DNA from: Bradyrhizobium diazoefficiens
GTDB lineage: Bacteria > Pseudomonadota > Alphaproteobacteria > Rhizobiales > Xanthobacteraceae
Length of the DNA: 64,000 nucleotides
Direction: 5' to 3'
Assembly (NCBI RefSeq): GCF_016616885.1
Contig: NZ_CP067102.1
Location: 2,384,501 to 2,448,500, forward strand
The notes below the pieces were generated by a model, which worked only from the letters and a program-made list of their open reading frames with translations, did no database searches and was not told the DNA's origin. The position numbers and the translations under genes were made by a program. Every line of letters starts with the position of its first letter. Position 1 is the first letter of the stretch. Below are positions 18,994-27,739 of the stretch, in pieces.

Positions 18994-19076
18994 CCGTCAT
19001 TGCGAGCGAAGCGAAGCAATCCAGAGTCCCTCCGCGGAAAGATTCCTGGATTGCTTCGCTGTGCTCGCAATGACGG
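18994..19076. repeat. Palindromic intergenic repeat, family A, copy 2
   Basis: An 83-bp copy of the element at 6882-7000, with the same 13-bp inverted ends and the AAGCAATCCA/TGGATTGCTT inner pair. The centre is shorter. It sits between convergent genes, where it could act as a bidirectional terminator. Confidence 0.88.
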
Positions 19077-19080
19077 TGAA

Positions 19081-19962
19081 CTAGATCAACCTCGCATGCC
19101 TGATCTGGCCAATCTGAAACCCCGCCCCGACGCCTCGCACCGTCTGCTCGCAGCGCCAGCCGGCATTGTCCTTCTCGATTCTGAACAGATTGTAGGCCGC
19201 CGCCGGATAGCGCCCGTGCGCGAGCGCCGAGGCCGACGGCACGCCGATTGCGGGAATGTTGCCGTTGGGGCCTTTGAACCACATCGTCGAATGGATGTGG
19301 TCGTGCCCGTGCAGGACCAGCTCGACGCCCCTGCGCTTGAGCAGCGCCAGCAGGGCTGCGGAATCCGTCAGCCGTTTCTGGCGCGCATCGGACTTCAGCG
19401 GATGATGCACCAGCAGCACGCGGAAGACGTCCTCGGCCGCGAGCTGGTCGAGCACCTTATCGAGCGCGTCGAGCTGATCGCGCCCGAGCGTGCCCGTCGC
19501 CATCAAAGGCGGCGTCGGCACGGCGCTGGAGAGGCTGATCAGCGCGAGCGGCCCGCGCCGGCGCACGCCGGGAAAGCCGACGCTGCCGTCATCGCTGGCG
19601 AGCCAGGGCGCAAAGGTCTCGCCGAAGCGATGCGTGGTGGCGCGGACATAGGCGTCGTGATTGCCGGGAATCGTGGTGACGCGATCGGGCGAGCCGACTC
19701 CGTCGAGCCAGGCGCGCGCCGGCGCGAACTCGGCCTCCATCGCCAGATTGACGAGATCGCCGGTGACCGCGATGTGGTCCGGCGCCTGCGTCTGCATGTC
19801 GGCGACCAGCGCGTCGAGCACGTCGCGGCGCTGGTATTTGTGACGGTTGCGCGTCCAGTTGACGTAGCCGAGCGCGCGCTTGCCGGCGAGCTCGATCAGC
19901 CGCGGCTTCGGCAGCGGCGGCAGATGCGGGTCGGACAGATGGGCGAGCGTGAAGGGTGCCAT
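19081..19962 (-). CDS. Calcineurin-like metallophosphoesterase
   Basis: A 293-residue enzyme with all the dinuclear-metal motifs of the family: DPH (LSDPHLPPL), GDLVNLA, GNHDAYV, the histidine in LLVHHPL, and LHGHDHIH. It hydrolyses a phosphoester, possibly a cyclic nucleotide or lipid-linked phosphate; specificity cannot be told. ATG 19962 (MAPFTLAHLSDPHL) is preferred over a start 17 codons upstream because the metal motif normally begins within 10 residues of the N-terminus. The upstream gene is divergent. Confidence 0.85.
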   Translation of the reverse strand: MAPFTLAHLSDPHLPPLPKPRLIELAGKRALGYVNWTRNRHKYQRRDVLDALVADMQTQAPDHIAVTGDLVNLAMEAEFAPARAWLDGVGSPDRVTTIPGNHDAYVRATTHRFGETFAPWLASDDGSVGFPGVRRRGPLALISLSSAVPTPPLMATGTLGRDQLDALDKVLDQLAAEDVFRVLLVHHPLKSDARQKRLTDSAALLALLKRRGVELVLHGHDHIHSTMWFKGPNGNIPAIGVPSASALAHGRYPAAAYNLFRIEKDNAGWRCEQTVRGVGAGFQIGQIRHARLI

Positions 19963-20054
19963 GGCGCGCGATTGCCTCGCTATTCGCTTGCTGTAATGGC
20001 AAGGTCGCGACATCTGCGCAAGGGACGCCTGAAAGGGCGCATCACGAGAGACTA

Positions 20055-20546
20055 ATGGCGAAGCGCCTGGACGAGATTCGACGGAGATTTGAGCCGCTGC
20101 TGCGGCGTGTCTTCCACGCCTATTTCCTGCTGATCCGCGGCATGACGCTCGGCGTCCGCGCCGTGGTGCTCGATGCCGACAACAAAGTGTTTCTGGTCAG
20201 GCACAGCTACGTCTCGGGCTGGTATCTGCCGGGCGGCGGTGTCGACTATGGCGAGACCATGGAACAGGCGATGCGCCGCGAGCTCAAGGAGGAGGGCGAT
20301 ATCGACCTGACCGGAGAGGCCGCGCTGCACGGCATCTTCCTCAACAGCCATATCTCGCGCCGCGACCATGTCGCGGTCTATGTGGTCAGGCATTTCCGGC
20401 AGGACCGGCTGCCGGCGCCCAACCACGAGATCATCGAATGCGGGTTCTTCGACACGGCCGGACTGCCTGAGGGTACCACGCCCGGCACGCGGCTGCGGCT
20501 CGCGGAAGTGCTTCACGGCAAGCCCCTGATTGCGACCTGGCGCTGA
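20055..20546 (+). CDS. Nudix hydrolase
   Basis: A 163-residue protein with a full Nudix box (GVDYGETMEQA then RELKEEGDI), with the three glutamates that bind Mg2+. About 30 residues of basic helix (MAKRLDEIRRRFEPLLRRVFHAYF) precede the domain, which could associate it with membranes or partners. It cleaves a nucleoside diphosphate linked to another moiety; the substrate is unknown. ATG 20055 is chosen because upstream in-frame codons run into the divergent promoter. It may be in one unit with the membrane protein and glycosyltransferase that follow 47 bp downstream. Confidence 0.82.
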   Translation: MAKRLDEIRRRFEPLLRRVFHAYFLLIRGMTLGVRAVVLDADNKVFLVRHSYVSGWYLPGGGVDYGETMEQAMRRELKEEGDIDLTGEAALHGIFLNSHISRRDHVAVYVVRHFRQDRLPAPNHEIIECGFFDTAGLPEGTTPGTRLRLAEVLHGKPLIATWR

Positions 20547-20593
20547 GGACGGGCTATGCTAGTACCAGTCCGAATGCGCGCCACGGAAACCTG

Positions 20594-21745
20594 ATGAAAG
20601 CCGCAAAACTCGCCTTCGGCCTGATCTGCCTCGCGATCCTCGCCAGCAACATTGCGACAATGTCGCGCTGGAGCGAGGCGCGCGGGGTGTATGACGACAT
20701 CTGCTATCTCCGGCAGGCGCACCTGTTCCAGCGCTTCGGCGTCGGTGGGCTCGACACCAACGCGGTTGGGGACGACGACCGTTATTTCGAAGGCAAGCTG
20801 AAGGAGATTGCCTTTGCAGAGTGGAAGGATCCGATCCGTTGGCCCTGCCACAATCCGATGCCGGGCGGCAAGGTCGTGTTGCAATATCCGCCGGGCACGG
20901 GATTCTTGCTGGCGCTGTTTCCGGAAGGCCACCAGGTCGTGCCGTTCTACATTGCCGCGAGCCTGATCGTGTGCGGCCTGGCGCTATCAGGCATTGCCAT
21001 GGCGCGGACGCTGCCGTCGATCCTGGGCGCTGGCGTGTTCGGTGCACTTGCCGTCTATCTCATGGTCAATCCGGCGAAGGCGAGCTATTCGATTGCGCCG
21101 ACCATGGCGCTATGCGCGGTCGCGGGCTTCCTGACGGCGCTGTGGCTGGCCAGGGGCAAGCGCAGCGTTCTGCTGATCGCGCTGATCGGTCTCCTGCTCG
21201 GCGCATCCGTCAATTTCAGACTGCCGAATGCCTTGCTCGCGGCCGGCTATTTCCTGTTCCTCGGCATTCCCTTCCTGTGGACGCGCTCGCTCGCGACCTT
21301 CGTGCAGGGCCTCGCCTTCGGTGCCGGCGTGCTCGTCGGCATGGCGCCGACGCTGGCCGCCCAGGCCATCAACGCCGGCAGCGCGCTGGCGACGACCTAT
21401 GGCAGCGCCGATGTGGTCGCGCCGGCGTTCGATCTCGCGGTTTTCGGTCAGTATCTGCACGACATGCAGATCGTGCTGATCGTGCTTGCGACCGGCGCGA
21501 CGCTCTCGCTGGTGTGGTCCGGCGAGTGGCATGTGCGGCAGGCCGCCTTCGTCGTTGCCGGCAACCTCGTCGTCAATCTCGGCTTCTTCCTCAGCCATCC
21601 GGTCTTCACGCCGTACTACGTCGTGCCGATCGCGATGCTGTCGCTGTGGACATTGTCGTTTGCCCGGCTTTCGCAGCCGGCCGAGGTGCGTGAGACTGTA
21701 TCGGTTGGCTGCGAGCCGGCCAATCTGGGAGCGCTGCCGCGATGA
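20594..21745 (+). CDS. Polytopic membrane protein, GT-C-like
   Basis: A 383-residue protein with about ten hydrophobic segments after an N-terminal signal anchor (LAFGLICLAILASNIATM). The first loop is periplasmic, with acidic pairs and a conserved-looking CHNPMPGGKVVLQYPPGTGF. The layout resembles GT-C glycosyltransferases or undecaprenyl-sugar handling proteins. Its stop overlaps the ATG of a polyprenyl-phosphate glycosyltransferase (ATGA at 21742-21745), so the two probably act together in transferring a sugar from a lipid carrier. No named family could be fixed. Confidence 0.65.
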   Translation: MKAAKLAFGLICLAILASNIATMSRWSEARGVYDDICYLRQAHLFQRFGVGGLDTNAVGDDDRYFEGKLKEIAFAEWKDPIRWPCHNPMPGGKVVLQYPPGTGFLLALFPEGHQVVPFYIAASLIVCGLALSGIAMARTLPSILGAGVFGALAVYLMVNPAKASYSIAPTMALCAVAGFLTALWLARGKRSVLLIALIGLLLGASVNFRLPNALLAAGYFLFLGIPFLWTRSLATFVQGLAFGAGVLVGMAPTLAAQAINAGSALATTYGSADVVAPAFDLAVFGQYLHDMQIVLIVLATGATLSLVWSGEWHVRQAAFVVAGNLVVNLGFFLSHPVFTPYYVVPIAMLSLWTLSFARLSQPAEVRETVSVGCEPANLGALPR

Positions 21746-22677
21746 CATCCACTCAACCCCGCATCGCCGTGCTGGTGCCCTGCTACAATGAGGAGGCGGC
21801 GGTTGCGACTGTCGTCGCCGACTTCCGCAAGGCGCTGCCCGGGGCCGAGATCTACGTCTACGACAACAATTCGCGCGACAACACCGCTGCCGTCGCGCGC
21901 GAGGCCGGCGCGATCGTGCGCAGCGAGCGGCGGCAGGGCAAGGGCCACGTCGTTCGTCGCATGTTCGCCGATGTCGAGGCCGACATCTATGTGCTGGTCG
22001 ACGGCGACGCCACCTACGATGCGCCGAGCGCGCCGCGCATGATCGACAAGCTGCTCGAGGAACATCTCGACATGGTGGTCGGGCTCCGCATCGACCAGTC
22101 GCAGGCCGCCTACCGTCTCGGCCATCGCACCGGCAACCGCATGCTGACCGGCTTCCTGTCCTCGACCTTCGGCCACGCCTTCAAGGACATCCTGTCCGGC
22201 TACCGCGTGTTCTCGCGGCGCTTCGTCAAATCGTTCCCCGTGCTGTCCGATGGCTTCGAGATCGAGACCGAGCTCGCGGTCTACGCGCTGGAGCTGTCGC
22301 TGCCGGTTGCCGAGGTCGAGACGCCCTATTACGCGCGGCCGCAAGGCTCGTTCTCGAAGCTCAACACCTGGCGCGACGGCTTTCGCATTCTCGGCACCAT
22401 GCTGAAGCTGTACCGCTCGGAGCGGCCGCTGCGCTTCTTCACCGTGATCGGGATTTTGCTGGCGCTGGCCGCGATCACCCTTGCGATCCCGATCGTCGTC
22501 ACGTTCATCGAAACCGGCCTCGTGCCGCGCCTGCCGACCGCCGTGCTGTCGATGGGATTGACGATCGTGGCGATGCTGTCGGTCTCGTCGGGCCTCGTGC
22601 TCGATACCGTGACGCGAGGACGGCGGGAGATGAAGATGCTGGCCTATCTGTCCCAGCCGGCGCCGGAAAGGAACTGA
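21742..22677 (+). CDS. Family 2 glycosyltransferase, polyprenyl-phosphate type
   Basis: A 311-residue GT2 enzyme with the GT-A fold: VLVPCYNEEAAVATVV at the start, a VLVDGDATYD DXD-type motif (about 90-98), and LSGYRVFSRRFVKSFP. The C-terminus carries two membrane segments (FTVIGILLALAAITLAIPIVV, TAVLSMGLTIVAMLSVSSGLVL), as in DPMS/GtrB-like enzymes that load a sugar onto a polyprenyl phosphate at the cytoplasmic face. The overlap with the upstream GT-C-like gene supports a two-step flip-and-transfer pair. The sugar is unknown. Confidence 0.82.
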   Translation: MTSTQPRIAVLVPCYNEEAAVATVVADFRKALPGAEIYVYDNNSRDNTAAVAREAGAIVRSERRQGKGHVVRRMFADVEADIYVLVDGDATYDAPSAPRMIDKLLEEHLDMVVGLRIDQSQAAYRLGHRTGNRMLTGFLSSTFGHAFKDILSGYRVFSRRFVKSFPVLSDGFEIETELAVYALELSLPVAEVETPYYARPQGSFSKLNTWRDGFRILGTMLKLYRSERPLRFFTVIGILLALAAITLAIPIVVTFIETGLVPRLPTAVLSMGLTIVAMLSVSSGLVLDTVTRGRREMKMLAYLSQPAPERN

Positions 22678-22734
22678 AGTCGGGCGCAACGCCCATGGAC
22701 CTCGACAAATGCAGATGCTACTCCGCGAAGCAAC

Positions 22735-23250
22735 ATGAACGATCTCTCAATCACCATCAGTCCCGAAGTCCCGGGCGACGCCCAGGCGATCGAGCGGCTG
22801 CACGAGCGCACCTTCGGCCCCGGCCGTTTCGTGCTGAGCGCCTACCGCATCCGCGAGCATGTCGACCATCTGCTCGACGTCTCCTTCACCGCCCGCATCG
22901 GCACGCTGCTGGTCGGCTCCGTCAGGCAATTGCCTGTCATGATCGGTGAGACGCCGGCGTTGCTGCTCGGGCCGCTCACCGTCGAGCCGCCGTTTCGCAG
23001 CCGCGGCATCGGCCGCATGCTGATGGAGCGGGCGCTCAAGGACGCCAGGGATAAAGGCCACGCCCTCGTGCTGCTGGTCGGGGACGAGCCCTATTACAGC
23101 CGCGTCGGTTTCAAGCTCGTCCCCAAGGGACGCGTGACCATGCCGGGCCCGGTCGATGCCGCCCGCGTCCTGGTGTTCGAGCTTGTCGACGGCGCCTTCG
23201 AAGGCGTCTCGGGCACGGTCGCTCCCGACTGGAGCAAGGCGCGAGGGTAG
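22735..23250 (+). CDS. GNAT-family N-acetyltransferase
   Basis: A 171-residue acetyl-CoA-dependent acyltransferase. The CoA pyrophosphate loop is visible in VEPPFRSRGIGRMLMERAL (R/Q-x-x-G-x-G/A), followed by ALVLLVGDEPYYSRVGFKL, which is the strand-helix pattern of the YhbS-like subgroup. Substrate unknown. ATG 22735 follows GCGAAGCAAC, a weak ribosome site. It lies 57 bp after the glycosyltransferase and could be in the same transcript. Confidence 0.82.
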   Translation: MNDLSITISPEVPGDAQAIERLHERTFGPGRFVLSAYRIREHVDHLLDVSFTARIGTLLVGSVRQLPVMIGETPALLLGPLTVEPPFRSRGIGRMLMERALKDARDKGHALVLLVGDEPYYSRVGFKLVPKGRVTMPGPVDAARVLVFELVDGAFEGVSGTVAPDWSKARG

Positions 23251-23276
23251 CGCATCAAATAGCGGTCGAGGCTCAC

Positions 23277-23744
23277 ATGTTCCGCGTGACAGCCGACACA
23301 TTGCAGGCCTACGTCGATTTCGATCCTGAGCGAAAGCGCGATCTGACCGAGCTGCACAAGCTGGTCGTTCCGGCCGCGCCGGCCCTCAAGCGCTATTTCC
23401 ATCGCGGAACGCCCGCGGGAGAGGCGGGGATGCGCATGAAGATGATCGGCTATGGAAAGTTTCGCTACGCCGTCAAATCGGGAAAAAGCACGGAGTGGCC
23501 GGTGATCGGTGTTGCGCTCCAGAAAAACTACATCAGCGTGTACGTGGCGGTGACCAGGCAAGGCGTGCCTGTCGTATCCAATTATGCCGGAAAACTCGGC
23601 GAACTACGATTGGGGGGCAACAACTTCAGTTTCGAGCGGTTCGACGACCTCAAGCTCGATGCGGTATCGACCCTCTTCGCGGAAGTTGCCGGCATCTTCA
23701 AAGCGGATCCTGAAAATCCAGTTCGCTACATGCAGGGCTCCTGA
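23277..23744 (+). CDS. DUF1801 (YdhG-like) domain protein
   Basis: A 155-residue protein of the DUF1801 type. It shows the small mixed fold with KRYFHRG, MRMKMIGYGKFRYAVKSG and a VALQKNYISVYVAV strand; a C-terminal helix follows. Family members are small cytoplasmic proteins with no settled biochemical role. It sits 26 bp after the acetyltransferase on the same strand. Base composition from here to about 25.4 kb looks slightly less GC-rich than the flanks. Confidence 0.75.
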   Translation: MFRVTADTLQAYVDFDPERKRDLTELHKLVVPAAPALKRYFHRGTPAGEAGMRMKMIGYGKFRYAVKSGKSTEWPVIGVALQKNYISVYVAVTRQGVPVVSNYAGKLGELRLGGNNFSFERFDDLKLDAVSTLFAEVAGIFKADPENPVRYMQGS

Positions 23745-23798
23745 TCTGCCGGTTCTGCACCCAAGCGCGATGGCGATTTAGCCCAAGCTCACCGCACA

Positions 23799-24446
23799 TT
23801 AGCGCGATGCGGCAGGCGGCGCCGTCACTGGCGGAAACGCGTTGGGGTCTGGCCGGGTCCACGGCAGGGACGATTGCGGAGCAGGCGGCGGCGACTGGGG
23901 CTTCTTCGTGCATTGGCTTCGAAAGTCGCTGATGGCGTCGAGGCCGACCTTGAGGCTGTCACCGTCTCTGATGGTCTTGCCGACAACGAAGCGCAGTGCT
24001 CCAGTCACCTCGAAATCAGCCAGCCACTTGGTGTCGGCGGAAACGCTGAAAGTGTACAACCAGCCGGGATCGTCCGTCATTTTCAACGCGTCGATCACCG
24101 ATCTGCCTGCGCTGTCACCTGAAAGTACGACATCGGGATAGCGTCCGCCTTTCAGGATCTCCGCAAATTGGGCGCGCTGCTCGTCCTTCATTCTCACCGT
24201 GACTTCGACGTTCCCCGATCCGACGGTGCACGATAGCCCGAAGCGACCAACGGTGTCCGTCGCTTCGGAGTCCGCCTGATTCAGGAACGAGTGTCCGTCA
24301 GTCGTCAAGACGCGCCAGCGATAGACGCTCTCTTGCGCCATGGTCGGCTGGCAAAGGCCGAGCAGTGAGAACGCTGACATCGAAGCGGCCCATAGGCCCG
24401 CACGTACCTTGCTCCATGATGTGGTGCCCAATTCACTGCTCCTCAC
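23799..24446 (-). CDS. Secreted protein of unknown function
   Basis: A 215-residue protein with an N-terminal signal sequence (about residues 15-37, ending QPTMAQ). The mature part is a probable beta-sandwich (TVGSGNVEVTVRM, TFSVSADTKWLADFEVTGALRFVVG) with one cysteine early (LSCTVG) and one late (RSQCTKK). The last 35 residues are Pro-rich and disordered. I do not recognise a family. It is convergent with the DUF1801 gene. The 210 bp upstream (24447-24656) hold no other gene that I can support. Confidence 0.55.
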   Translation of the reverse strand: MRSSELGTTSWSKVRAGLWAASMSAFSLLGLCQPTMAQESVYRWRVLTTDGHSFLNQADSEATDTVGRFGLSCTVGSGNVEVTVRMKDEQRAQFAEILKGGRYPDVVLSGDSAGRSVIDALKMTDDPGWLYTFSVSADTKWLADFEVTGALRFVVGKTIRDGDSLKVGLDAISDFRSQCTKKPQSPPPAPQSSLPWTRPDPNAFPPVTAPPAASR

Positions 24447-24656
24447 GAATGGGAAGGCCCGAACGTACTATAATGAACCAGCGAAGAGATGTCCCCCTTT
24501 GGCAGGGTTCTGACGCCCACGCGCTTGCGGCGCACGAATTCAAGCCGGCCCAAACGGGAATATTCCAAGGCGATGGAGGATCGTAGTTAGCGCGATTTGT
24601 CCGGCCGAAGCCGGGCAAATCGCAGCCCATATCATCCGTCGCATGAGGACGCACAG

Positions 24657-25409
24657 ATGCCCTTCAGTCGCCGCCAACTTCTCGCGATCACGTCGCTGAC
24701 GGTCGCATCCGGGATTGCAAGCTCTTCCCGGGGAGCAGGCGCGCCGATCCGGGCGGTCGCGTTCGACGGCTTTCCGATTTTCGACCTGCGCCCGATCTTC
24801 GCTCTTGCCGAGAACCTGTTTCCCGGGCGCGGTACCGAGCTGTCCAACGTCTGGCGAACCAGGCAGTTCGAGTACACATGGCTCCGTACCATGACGGGAC
24901 ATTATCGCGACTTTCTCGGTGTGATCGACGATGCGCTGGTGTTCGCGTGCAAGTCGCTCGCTATTGAGCTGACTGGGATCAAGAGAACTGCGCTTGTCGA
25001 GAGCTATCTCAAAATGCCGATCTGGCCCGACGTATTGCCCGCGTTGTCCATGTTGAGGGAGAGCGGTTTACGGCTGGCATTGTTAAGCAATTTCTCGCCC
25101 GCCATGTTCGACGGCAATATCGGCGGGACGGTGCTTGAGGGCACTTTCGAGTTTCAGCTGAGCACGGATGCGGTTCGTGCCTACAAGCCTGACCCGCGCG
25201 CCTATCACATGGGCGTCGACGCCTTCGGCTTGAAGCGCGAGGAGATTCTCTTTGCCGCGTTCGCCGGCTGGGACGCCTCCGGCGCAAAGCTGTTCGGCTA
25301 TCCCACCTTCTGGGTCAACAGGCAGAAGCAGCCGCGCGAGCAGCTGGAGGCTGTTCCAGACGGTGAGGGGCAGGGCATGATGGATCTGGTGCATTTTCTT
25401 TCGGGCTGA
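24657..25409 (+). CDS. HAD-superfamily (haloacid dehalogenase type II-like) protein with export signal
   Basis: A 250-residue protein. The N-terminus SRRQLLAITSLTVASG looks like a Tat signal, unusual for this family. HAD motifs follow: motif I AVAFDGFPIFD keeps the nucleophilic Asp but has Pro-Ile where Gly-Thr is normal; motif II LLSNFS; motif III lysine in YKPDPRAY; motif IV GWDASGAK, then FWVNR as in L-2-haloacid dehalogenases. It would hydrolyse a 2-haloacid or a phosphate ester, here perhaps in the periplasm. ATG 24657 is used because the signal begins there. Neighbours give no substrate hint. Confidence 0.72.
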   Translation: MPFSRRQLLAITSLTVASGIASSSRGAGAPIRAVAFDGFPIFDLRPIFALAENLFPGRGTELSNVWRTRQFEYTWLRTMTGHYRDFLGVIDDALVFACKSLAIELTGIKRTALVESYLKMPIWPDVLPALSMLRESGLRLALLSNFSPAMFDGNIGGTVLEGTFEFQLSTDAVRAYKPDPRAYHMGVDAFGLKREEILFAAFAGWDASGAKLFGYPTFWVNRQKQPREQLEAVPDGEGQGMMDLVHFLSG

Positions 25410-25476
25410 CACGCTATACCGTCAGCGCGGTTTATGCCAAAACCGGAAGGCAAAGCTGACGAAGGATATGTGAAGT

Positions 25477-26247
25477 TTGGCCGCATCCAAAAAGGGCACC
25501 TCGCCCGCGGAACGCCAGAACGGGATTGATCGGACCATCGATCTCCTGGAAGCGCTGCTGCATTTGCGCGAGCCCTCCAGGCTCAGTGATCTCGCCAAGC
25601 AAATGGGCGCGCCGCGATCGACCGTCTATGCCATCGCCAACCGCCTGATCGAGGCGGATCTGCTGGAGAGCGTCGGCGAAGGCGGTCAGGTCTATTTCGG
25701 CAAGGCGGTGCATCTTTACGGGCGGGCCTATGCGGAGGCCAATCCCCTGCATCGCCGGTGCCGCGAAGCCCTCGACCGGCTGGCGACCCAGCACAGCGCC
25801 ACCGCGCAACTCTGCGCGTTGCGTGGCCGCAAATATGTGGTGGTCGATACACGGGACGGGTCGGGCCTGTTCCGGATCACCACGGATGTCGGCATCGAGG
25901 TGCCGCTGCCGTGGACCGCGTCTGGCCGCTTGCTGCTGGATCACATGAGCCCAACGGAAATTCGCGCGTTCGTTCCGAAAGAGGATTTTCGCCTTCCGGA
26001 CGGCCGCGTCCTCGATATCGACGATTTCATCAAGGACGTCGCACGCGCGAGACGTGACGGCAAATGCGTGACGACGGCGCTGTCCGATCGGTTTACGTCG
26101 TGTCTTGCCGCGCCCATCCGCGACAAGAAGGGGGTCGCGGTCGCGACGCTATGTTTCGTCGTTCCCGCGGACTCGCTCAAGGAGCGCAGGACCGCGCTGC
26201 TCGACGATCTCGTCGCAACCGCAACCGAACTCTCCGATCGCAACTGA
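25477..26247 (+). CDS. IclR-family transcriptional regulator
   Basis: A 256-residue regulator with an N-terminal winged helix (LSDLAKQMGAPRSTVYAIANRL, about 34-55) and a C-terminal IclR effector domain (ASGRLLLDHM, CVTTALSDRFTSCLAAPI, GVAVATLCFVV). It starts at TTG 25477 with GAAGGA about 10 bases upstream; the nearest upstream ATG is followed at once by a stop. It precedes an MFS transporter, an N-acyl-D-amino-acid deacylase and a RidA gene, all on the same strand, so it is the likely local repressor or activator of this catabolic unit. Confidence 0.85.
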   Translation: MAASKKGTSPAERQNGIDRTIDLLEALLHLREPSRLSDLAKQMGAPRSTVYAIANRLIEADLLESVGEGGQVYFGKAVHLYGRAYAEANPLHRRCREALDRLATQHSATAQLCALRGRKYVVVDTRDGSGLFRITTDVGIEVPLPWTASGRLLLDHMSPTEIRAFVPKEDFRLPDGRVLDIDDFIKDVARARRDGKCVTTALSDRFTSCLAAPIRDKKGVAVATLCFVVPADSLKERRTALLDDLVATATELSDRN

Positions 26248-26378
26248 ACCGCGCCGACAGGTCGCCGAACGCGCATCGTTGTGCGCGGTCCTTGCCGCGC
26301 GCGCAGGCGACGCGGTCCGGAATGTCCGGGCTTGACATCAGGGCGCTGTAATATCTAACTGACGCTATAAGATAATAT

Positions 26379-26396
26379 TGTCCGTTATAAGGGACA
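26379..26396 (+). promoter_or_regulatory. Inverted repeat before the MFS gene, possible IclR operator
   Basis: TGTCC and GGACA arms separated by 8 AT-rich bases, 14 bp before the ATG and next to a run of AT-rich sequence. A TTGACA lies at 26332-26337. Position just after the iclR-type gene makes an operator plausible, but the site is short. Confidence 0.35.
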
Positions 26397-26409
26397 TGGA
26401 GGATTCAAA

Positions 26410-27729
26410 ATGGCGAATGCAAGCCAACAGGTACCCGGGCGACGCTGGCTGATCGGCTGCCTCCTCGGCGTCGGAATTCTCATCAACTACATCGATCGCG
26501 TCGGGCTCTCCGCCGCGACGCCCGAACTCACCAGGGAGCTTGGCCTCACCGCCACCGACATCGGGCTGCTCGGCAGCGCGTTCTTCTGGACCTATTCGCT
26601 GCTGCAGGTCCCCGGCGGCATGGTGCTCGACCGCTACGGCGTCACGGCCGTCGGTCGCGCCAGCAGCTTCCTGTGGGCGGTCGCCGCCACCATCACCGCG
26701 CTCGCCAGCGGGCTTTGGGGCATCGCCACCGCGCGCCTGCTGCTCGGCGTCGCGGAAGCGCCGGCGTTTCCGGCAAGCCAGAAGGCGACCGGCCATTGGT
26801 TTCCGCTCGACGAGCGCGCGCGCTCGACCGCGATCTTCGATTCCGCCGCCAAATTCTCCAACGTGATCGGCGTGCCGCTGGTCGCCTATGTGATCTTTCT
26901 CTACGGCTGGCGCTGGGGTTTTGGCATCACCGCGCTGCTGAGCTTCCTGTATTTCGTCGCCTATTACGCCATCTATCGGAATCCGAGCGAGGACCCGAAG
27001 CTCTCCAAGGCGGAGCATGACTACATCATCGCCGGCGGCGGCACGCCGGAAGGTCCTGCCACGGCGGGGCAGAGCCGCATGCTCGGCTACCTCTTGCGCA
27101 ACCGCAAGGTCTGGGGCCTGACCATCGGATTCTCCGCCTATGGCTACACCTTCTATCTCTTCCTCACCTGGTTGCCGGGCTATCTCGCGCAGACCATGCA
27201 TATGAATCTGATGTCGGCTGCGGGCTATTCGACGATTCCGTGGATTTTCGCCACGTTGTCCGACCTCCTGATCGGCGGGTTCCTGGTCGACCATTTGATC
27301 ACGCGCGGTTACGACAGCACGCGGGTGCGCCAGTCGGTGATCATCGTCGGCATGCTGATGGGGCTTGCCGTCATCGGCGCTGCCTTCACCGTGAAGCCGG
27401 GCTGGGCGCTGCTGTGGTTGTCGATCGCGATCTCGGGATTGTCCGCCGCGGCGCCGGTCGGATCCTCGATCGTATCGCTGATCGCGCCGAAGGGCGGGGC
27501 GGGAACGGTCGGCGGCATTCTCAATTTCACCAACAACATGATGGGCGTGCTCGCACCGATCGTGACTGGTATTGTCGTCGACTGGACGCAATCGTTTGCC
27601 GGTGCCTTCATGATCGCCGGTGTCGTGCTGCTGATCGGCATCTTCTTCTATGTCGTGGTGCTGGGGCGCATCGAATCAATTCCCGATTTCGCCGAGGCGC
27701 CGCCGCCGGACGCCGTGCCGGCTCACTGA
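26410..27729 (+). CDS. MFS transporter, anion:cation symporter type
   Basis: A 439-residue protein with 12 predicted membrane segments and the ACS-family N-terminal pattern YIDRVGLSAATPELTRELGLTATDIG, the family's usual loop 2-3 signature (GGMVLDRYG), and a hydrophilic central loop (about 190-225). ACS members import organic anions such as sugar acids, tartrate or phthalate by proton symport. GGAGGATTC precedes the ATG. It is followed 10 bp downstream by the aminoacylase gene; the two are probably cotranscribed, so its cargo may be an N-acyl amino acid or a related anion. Confidence 0.87.
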   Translation: MANASQQVPGRRWLIGCLLGVGILINYIDRVGLSAATPELTRELGLTATDIGLLGSAFFWTYSLLQVPGGMVLDRYGVTAVGRASSFLWAVAATITALASGLWGIATARLLLGVAEAPAFPASQKATGHWFPLDERARSTAIFDSAAKFSNVIGVPLVAYVIFLYGWRWGFGITALLSFLYFVAYYAIYRNPSEDPKLSKAEHDYIIAGGGTPEGPATAGQSRMLGYLLRNRKVWGLTIGFSAYGYTFYLFLTWLPGYLAQTMHMNLMSAAGYSTIPWIFATLSDLLIGGFLVDHLITRGYDSTRVRQSVIIVGMLMGLAVIGAAFTVKPGWALLWLSIAISGLSAAAPVGSSIVSLIAPKGGAGTVGGILNFTNNMMGVLAPIVTGIVVDWTQSFAGAFMIAGVVLLIGIFFYVVVLGRIESIPDFAEAPPPDAVPAH

Positions 27730-27739
27730 GGAGAGGGGC

